NCBI GenBank assembly: GCA_002421605.1
Contig: DISJ01000018.1
Span: 1 to 64,000, forward strand
Length of the DNA stretch: 64,000 bases
Reading direction: 5' to 3'
From: Rhodobacteraceae bacterium UBA6213
Lineage (GTDB): Bacteria > Pseudomonadota > Alphaproteobacteria > Rhodobacterales > Rhodobacteraceae
This document shows, piece by piece, positions 60,326-64,000 of this stretch. The notes beneath the pieces are model-generated. The model did not search any database, was not told the origin of the DNA, and worked only from the letters and a program-made list of their open reading frames with translations. The translations under genes and the position numbers were made by a program. Position 1 is the first letter of the stretch. The number at the start of each line of letters is the position of its first letter.

Positions 60326-60913
60326 TCAGAAGCGGAAACCCAAGCGAACCGAAGCTGTCGTCAGTTTGACATCGTGCACATAGTCGCTGGCCGGAGAGCC
60401 ATAAACAGTCCCCGACCCGTCCATGAGACGCGTCGTTAGATCGCCGCCAACGAACCCGTTGCTACCGAATGGCATTTCGAAGCCTGCACCGATACTTGGG
60501 CCCGAAACCGATCCGTTGCTGACGCCCGGACCAACCAGGGCTCCATGGGAATAGCCAAGTGCCCCGTATACAAACGTGCTGCCAAGCATGGCACCAACCC
60601 GACCGCGTACATCGAACAGATTGCTAACGCCGCTAACTCCGTAAGTACCAACGTCGCCGCCGTTGCTCCAGGCAATTTCACCGCCATAGACAAGATTTCC
60701 GGAAACAGCATTGTAACCAAAGAACGCTCCCGCGGCTGAGGTGCTCGGCACCGTGTATTCGTCCCCGAAAGACTGGAACGTACCACCATGCACTCCAAGC
60801 GACGCACCGGCATACATACCGGCCAAATCTTGTGCCTGAGCGAGCCCAACTGCGGAAGTAGCTAGCGCCATGCCGCCGACTGCGACGCGCGCTACCGTAT
60901 AAGCTTTTGACAT
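60326..60913 (-). CDS. Outer-membrane beta-barrel protein (Omp25/OmpA-like)
   Basis: A 195-residue protein with a signal peptide (KAYTVARVAVGGMALATS... cut near AQAQD) and a small eight-strand barrel pattern: LAGMYAGASLGVHGG at the start and VRLGFRF, with its C-terminal Phe, at the end. Alternating hydrophobic residues run throughout. ATG 60913 fits AAGGA seven bases upstream. It is likely an outer-membrane structural or uptake protein of this cluster. Confidence 0.8.
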   Translation of the reverse strand: MSKAYTVARVAVGGMALATSAVGLAQAQDLAGMYAGASLGVHGGTFQSFGDEYTVPSTSAAGAFFGYNAVSGNLVYGGEIAWSNGGDVGTYGVSGVSNLFDVRGRVGAMLGSTFVYGALGYSHGALVGPGVSNGSVSGPSIGAGFEMPFGSNGFVGGDLTTRLMDGSGTVYGSPASDYVHDVKLTTASVRLGFRF

Positions 60914-61027
60914 CATATCTTCCTTCTCACCCTACCTGTAGACAAACTACGGCGGAAATCCCCGGTTGAAAAGCAATTATGTGACGTATTTAGGTTCCTG
61001 TAGCAATCTAGCAACGCGCGAGTAGAG

Positions 61028-62518
61028 TCAGCTTCGAGCAGTGTGCTCCCGCAGTTTTTGCCGATTGGCCTTGGCCTGTTCTACCATCGCAACGCACGCG
61101 CGTCGGTTCGCCTTGCCATTTGCATTCCTCGGTAACACGTCAGCAAGAAGAAAGCGTTTCGGCACCGCCGCCAGCCCGCCCAAGCGCATCAGCGCGATGC
61201 GCGCTTCCGAGATGATGGTGGTGATATCTACTTCCGGCGCAACGCTGAGAAACACCCGCAAGCCATCACTTCCGTCCAAGCCGGGCATCATGAAACTGAT
61301 AGCATCACACACCCCTGGGACGTCTAGCAGCACGGCATCCATAACCTGCGCGTTCAGTTTTTTGCCGCCAATATTGAACTGGTCGTTGGTGCGCCCTGTA
61401 ATCAAAAGCTCTCCGCTGGCGGCCCATATGCCCAGATCGCCGGGATAAAACCATCCGTCCCGAAATGTGGCAGCTTGCGCCTCCGGGGCGTTCAAGTAGC
61501 CTGTTGCAAGATAAGAGTTGGCAATTCGGACGAGACCTTCTTGCCCCTTTTGCACCGGCACATCAGCCTCGTCTACAAGCTCAACCGCCACGCCGGGTGA
61601 CAACGAGGTAGTTGTGATTATCTCGTCGTTGGCACCGAGCGTCTTTTCGTTAACGAGCGCGTTGAATGCCTCGGTCGATCCATAGCCTGCAAGCACGCGA
61701 TCAAAAGATTTCAATAGTTTTCTTACTAGAGTTTGTGTTTCCGGCCCGCCAGATAGCTGAAGTGCAGGAACCTTCATAGAAAGTTGCAGTTCTGACAGTA
61801 CTAGTTGTGCCTGCATGGGCGAAGCCAGAACCAACCCAACCCCTTGTTGCCGCCACTCATGGGGCTGGCACCCGGTCACCACGGCGCCGCGGTGCAGCAA
61901 AGCAGTCAGCGCGTATGTTAGAAAAATAGGTGCTGATGCGGGGAAAAGGCTTGCCAAGCGAATGCCATCCCACTGAAACCGCTGACTGTTCGCCGAAAAC
62001 CTGCCCAGCATAACACTCTGACTGAGGCCAACCAGTTTGGGTGTGCCGGTTGTCCCTGAGGTTTGGCTGATCATCCAGACGTCGTTCGGACGGTGGTCTT
62101 GCGGAAATGGAAAAGGTTGGCCCTTTCCCTCGCCGGCTGGCCGCTGAAACCAGCTTGTGTCAAGTTTGGTGGACCCCGGCAACTGCGCAGTTTCCGGCCC
62201 GGCGTCATCAAGGATCAGGTCGACGTCAAGCTGCGACGACCCAACGAGGTTGGCGTGCGCGTAAACCCAACGACTTCCAGTCAGCGAGGTTGCGAACAAC
62301 GAAGCTAGCAGAAGCGCAGGGTCGTGCGAGCGGATGGCAATGGTGCTGCCGCGCTGCAAACCTCGGTCCCGAAGCCCGAGTGCAATGGCCATGCTGGCTT
62401 CGGCTAGTTGCCCGTGACTTATTGATCTGGGGCCGTCAATCAACGCAGGTTCTGAGGGATTTTCTGCTACATTTTGTAAGAAAAGCTGCCCGATATTATC
62501 CATTTTAGAATATTCCAT
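61028..62518 (-). CDS. AMP-forming acyl-CoA synthetase-like enzyme (ANL superfamily) 3
   Basis: A 496-residue ANL enzyme. Motifs: A3 SQTSGTTGTPKL, A5 GYGSTEAFN, A7 WFYPGDLGIW, A8 ITGRTNDQFNIGGKKLNA and A10 LPRNANGKANRRA with the conserved Lys. It has been diverged for long from ligases 1 and 2. Start as ATG 62518; an internal ATG at 62503 is possible. It lies past the outer-membrane gene on the same strand and may belong to the same pathway. Confidence 0.82.
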   Translation of the reverse strand: MEYSKMDNIGQLFLQNVAENPSEPALIDGPRSISHGQLAEASMAIALGLRDRGLQRGSTIAIRSHDPALLLASLFATSLTGSRWVYAHANLVGSSQLDVDLILDDAGPETAQLPGSTKLDTSWFQRPAGEGKGQPFPFPQDHRPNDVWMISQTSGTTGTPKLVGLSQSVMLGRFSANSQRFQWDGIRLASLFPASAPIFLTYALTALLHRGAVVTGCQPHEWRQQGVGLVLASPMQAQLVLSELQLSMKVPALQLSGGPETQTLVRKLLKSFDRVLAGYGSTEAFNALVNEKTLGANDEIITTTSLSPGVAVELVDEADVPVQKGQEGLVRIANSYLATGYLNAPEAQAATFRDGWFYPGDLGIWAASGELLITGRTNDQFNIGGKKLNAQVMDAVLLDVPGVCDAISFMMPGLDGSDGLRVFLSVAPEVDITTIISEARIALMRLGGLAAVPKRFLLADVLPRNANGKANRRACVAMVEQAKANRQKLREHTARS

Positions 62519-63115
62519 CTGCTGCGAAGCTCATCGGCTACTGATCTACAAAACCGCATCGACGGTGACTGAACCAGCGCAAACAGTCAATTGGTGAGGT
62601 CTGGCCCAATGCGTCTCTTCGGCCCAAGCGTTACTTCACGACCCTGAGCGAGGAAATATTCGACCGCTAGGCCGATGCCCGCCGGAAACTGGCGCCTAAG
62701 CTGTGCATTCGCATCAGTTGCATCCTTGATTGGGGTTACGCACGTCATAAATGTTTCCACACGCCCATCCCGTCTGAAGGAAGTTCTAAAGCATATTCAT
62801 GAGCGTCGCAGCGACTTTGTAGAATGGAGAACAACCGCCGGTGCTGTCATTTGTGGACGGCTCCGTTTTTGCAAGGGTTTTCTTGACTGACGGTGATCGT
62901 TGCAGGTTGCGGTCATTTGTCCGGCCTGTTGGCGCGGTGCTTGTGACCGCTGGCCCTGATGAAGTCCGCGTACCGGGTCCCAATCAGACTATCGAGCTTC
63001 AAAGCCCTGACAGCACCTCGGGGTGTCCCGGTTGCGGTCCCGTTTGATCATCATCACTCGCTTCTGCCCTTGCATTCCGTGTCGACAGCTATTGGCTGCC
63101 GCGTTCCTGATCGGT
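62519..63115. other. Intergenic stretch between ligase 3 and IS110 remnant
   Basis: A 597-bp region with no supported gene. It carries the promoter side of ligase 3 and probably old insertion-sequence debris toward the right end. Confidence 0.4.
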
Positions 63116-63378
63116 TCAAACCGCCGCGGGGGCTCGATAATCTTCCCGACGCATCAGCATGGCCCACGCGGTCCGCGCAGTCTTGTTGGCAATCGCAACG
63201 GTAACCAGCCGTGTTGGTTTGCGATCCAGCAGCGATCGGACCCAGGCACCGGTTCGAGTGTCGGTGTTTGGCGCCCGCCGCGTGAGCGAAGTGGCGCCTA
63301 CAACAAGCAACCAGCGCAGGTAGCCGTTGCCCATCTTTGACGCCCGTCCCTACCGATCCTTGCTCCCGGCACTACAAC
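63116..63378 (-). pseudogene. IS110-family transposase 3' remnant
   Basis: In one frame the C-terminus is clear: SKMGNGYLRWLLVVGATSLT, then WVRSLLDRKPTRLVTVAIANKTARTAW, typical of the transposase_20 end of IS110 elements. Just upstream the frame carries a TAG (near 63352) and decays. Only the 3' end of the element remains. Confidence 0.8.
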
Positions 63379-63776
63379 ACCGTCAGGCCGCAAAGCGCGC
63401 TTGGTTATCGACCACCGGCTCCTGAAGCCTTCATGCCAATGGACCAGACGCCGACCATGCATTAACATTCAAGCCGAACCACTCAGTGGGGGAACTCCAA
63501 AGCGCGCTAACAACTCCGCGGCGCGAGAAACGGCAAAGGCATAGATCACCCTGCACTGCGCCTCAAGTCCGAGGCCCGACTGCCCCGCCTTGCGGTTGAG
63601 ACCCGTTCGTAGGCGATGAATCGGGGGAATGGGAAGCCATGGCTGGCCTGTACAAAACTGCCTAAGGTTGGTTAGGTAAATGTGAACAGTAGTTGCCCTC
63701 TGTAGGTAAACTTCCTCATACATTTTCCAGTGACTGGACATTGACGCAACGCGCGGCGAACGACCGCTTTCCGCCC
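63379..63776. other. Gene-poor region
   Basis: A 398-bp stretch with no supported ORF, between the IS110 remnant and the prophage-type partial gene at the window end. Confidence 0.4.
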
Positions 63777-64000
63777 CTATCGACCGCCTCTGCTGGCAGT
63801 CCTTGGCGCTGCCTTCGGCATCCCCGCGGTCACCTCCACTTCCCGCAGCATCCCGCCCGCCACCAGCCCCTCCCGCACCCAGCCCAGCGCCTGCCACCAA
63901 TCCTCATAGCTGCGCCGGGCGGAAGCAATCTGCTCCGGATGCGGCCGCCAGGTGACCGGGCAGGCCAAAATCTCCACCGTTCGCCACTTGCCACGTTGCA
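63777..64000 (-). CDS. Prophage-type hypothetical protein, partial (paralogue of 17331-17999)
   Basis: The 3' end of a gene that continues right of the window. Readable codons give QRGKWRTVEILACPVTW, then YEDWWQALGWVREGLVAGG, near-identical to the C-terminus of the 222-residue protein at 17331-17999. The window therefore ends in another copy of the same prophage-type gene cluster. The C-terminal ends differ (PKAAPRTASRGGR here). Confidence 0.75.
   Translation of the reverse strand, partial: QRGKWRTVEILACPVTWRPHPEQIASARRSYEDWWQALGWVREGLVAGGMLREVEVTAGMPKAAPRTASRGGR

Noticed and set aside
1..64000. CRISPR arrays, rRNA genes and complete tRNA genes
   Set aside because: None seen by eye; only the fMet 3' fragment was found.

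Overview
The window looks like a chromosomal segment of a GC-rich alphaproteobacterium, most likely of the Rhodobacterales. This rests on codon bias, sulfide-oxidation genes beside a heme-copper-type oxidase, tripartite tricarboxylate transporters (TTT), LigJ-type aromatic catabolism and Rhodobacteraceae-like prophage genes. The species cannot be named from the sequence alone. It is a mosaic: metabolic blocks on the left, centre and right, with accessory DNA from about 8.4-28.8 kb and 47.8-53.6 kb.

Region 1 (1-7.3 kb) has a two-component system, a secreted EF-hand protein, a small membrane peptide, a flavocytochrome c sulfide dehydrogenase pair (FccA/FccB-like) and, facing it, a terminal-oxidase operon. 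Subunit II keeps its CuA motif. Subunit I has Tyr at two positions where heme-copper oxidases have ligand His.

Region 2 (8.4-17.3 kb) is a seven-gene, same-strand operon: FitA/FitB-type toxin-antitoxin, MmeI-like adenine methyltransferase, CoiA-like nuclease, SF2 helicase, GIY-YIG (T5orf172) nuclease and Mrr-like nuclease. It has the look of an anti-invader system whose gene set I do not recognise. A palindromic operator lies ahead of it.

Region 3 (17.3-28.8 kb) is a prophage or integrative-element module: overlapping replication-type genes with an iteron cluster inside the putative initiator gene, a long inverted repeat, a tyrosine integrase, a GSU2403-type nucleotidyltransferase with a four-copy operator, a 1296-codon STAND/Avs-like NTPase with an N-terminal nuclease-like domain, a 3' fragment of initiator tRNA-fMet (att-like scar) and an IS66 remnant.

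Region 4 (28.8-47.8 kb) is catabolic and transport: substrate-binding protein, two MFS exporters, AhpD-like protein, aldehyde dehydrogenase, a LysR regulator with two HTH domains, HpcH/HpaI aldolase, two 4,5-dihydroxyphthalate-decarboxylase-like proteins, LigJ, a ThDP enzyme, two LigI-like amidohydrolases, and a TctA-TctB fusion with TctC. The cluster probably takes up and breaks down an aromatic or polycarboxylic acid through a 4-oxalomesaconate-type intermediate.

Region 5 (47.8-53.6 kb) is phage or plasmid debris: a duplicated DUF3489 cassette, a terminase-small-subunit-like remnant, a nuclease-like orphan, a dead DNA methylase and a second copy of the TGG(A/C)TTCC repeat first seen at 8.4 kb. 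Region 6 (54.2-62.5 kb) has a second TctAB/TctC transporter with three divergent AMP-forming ligases and an outer-membrane barrel. The right end has an IS110 scar and the start of a second prophage module, a paralogue of the gene at 17.3 kb.

All calls come from reading motifs and layout by eye. No database search or composition calculation was run.
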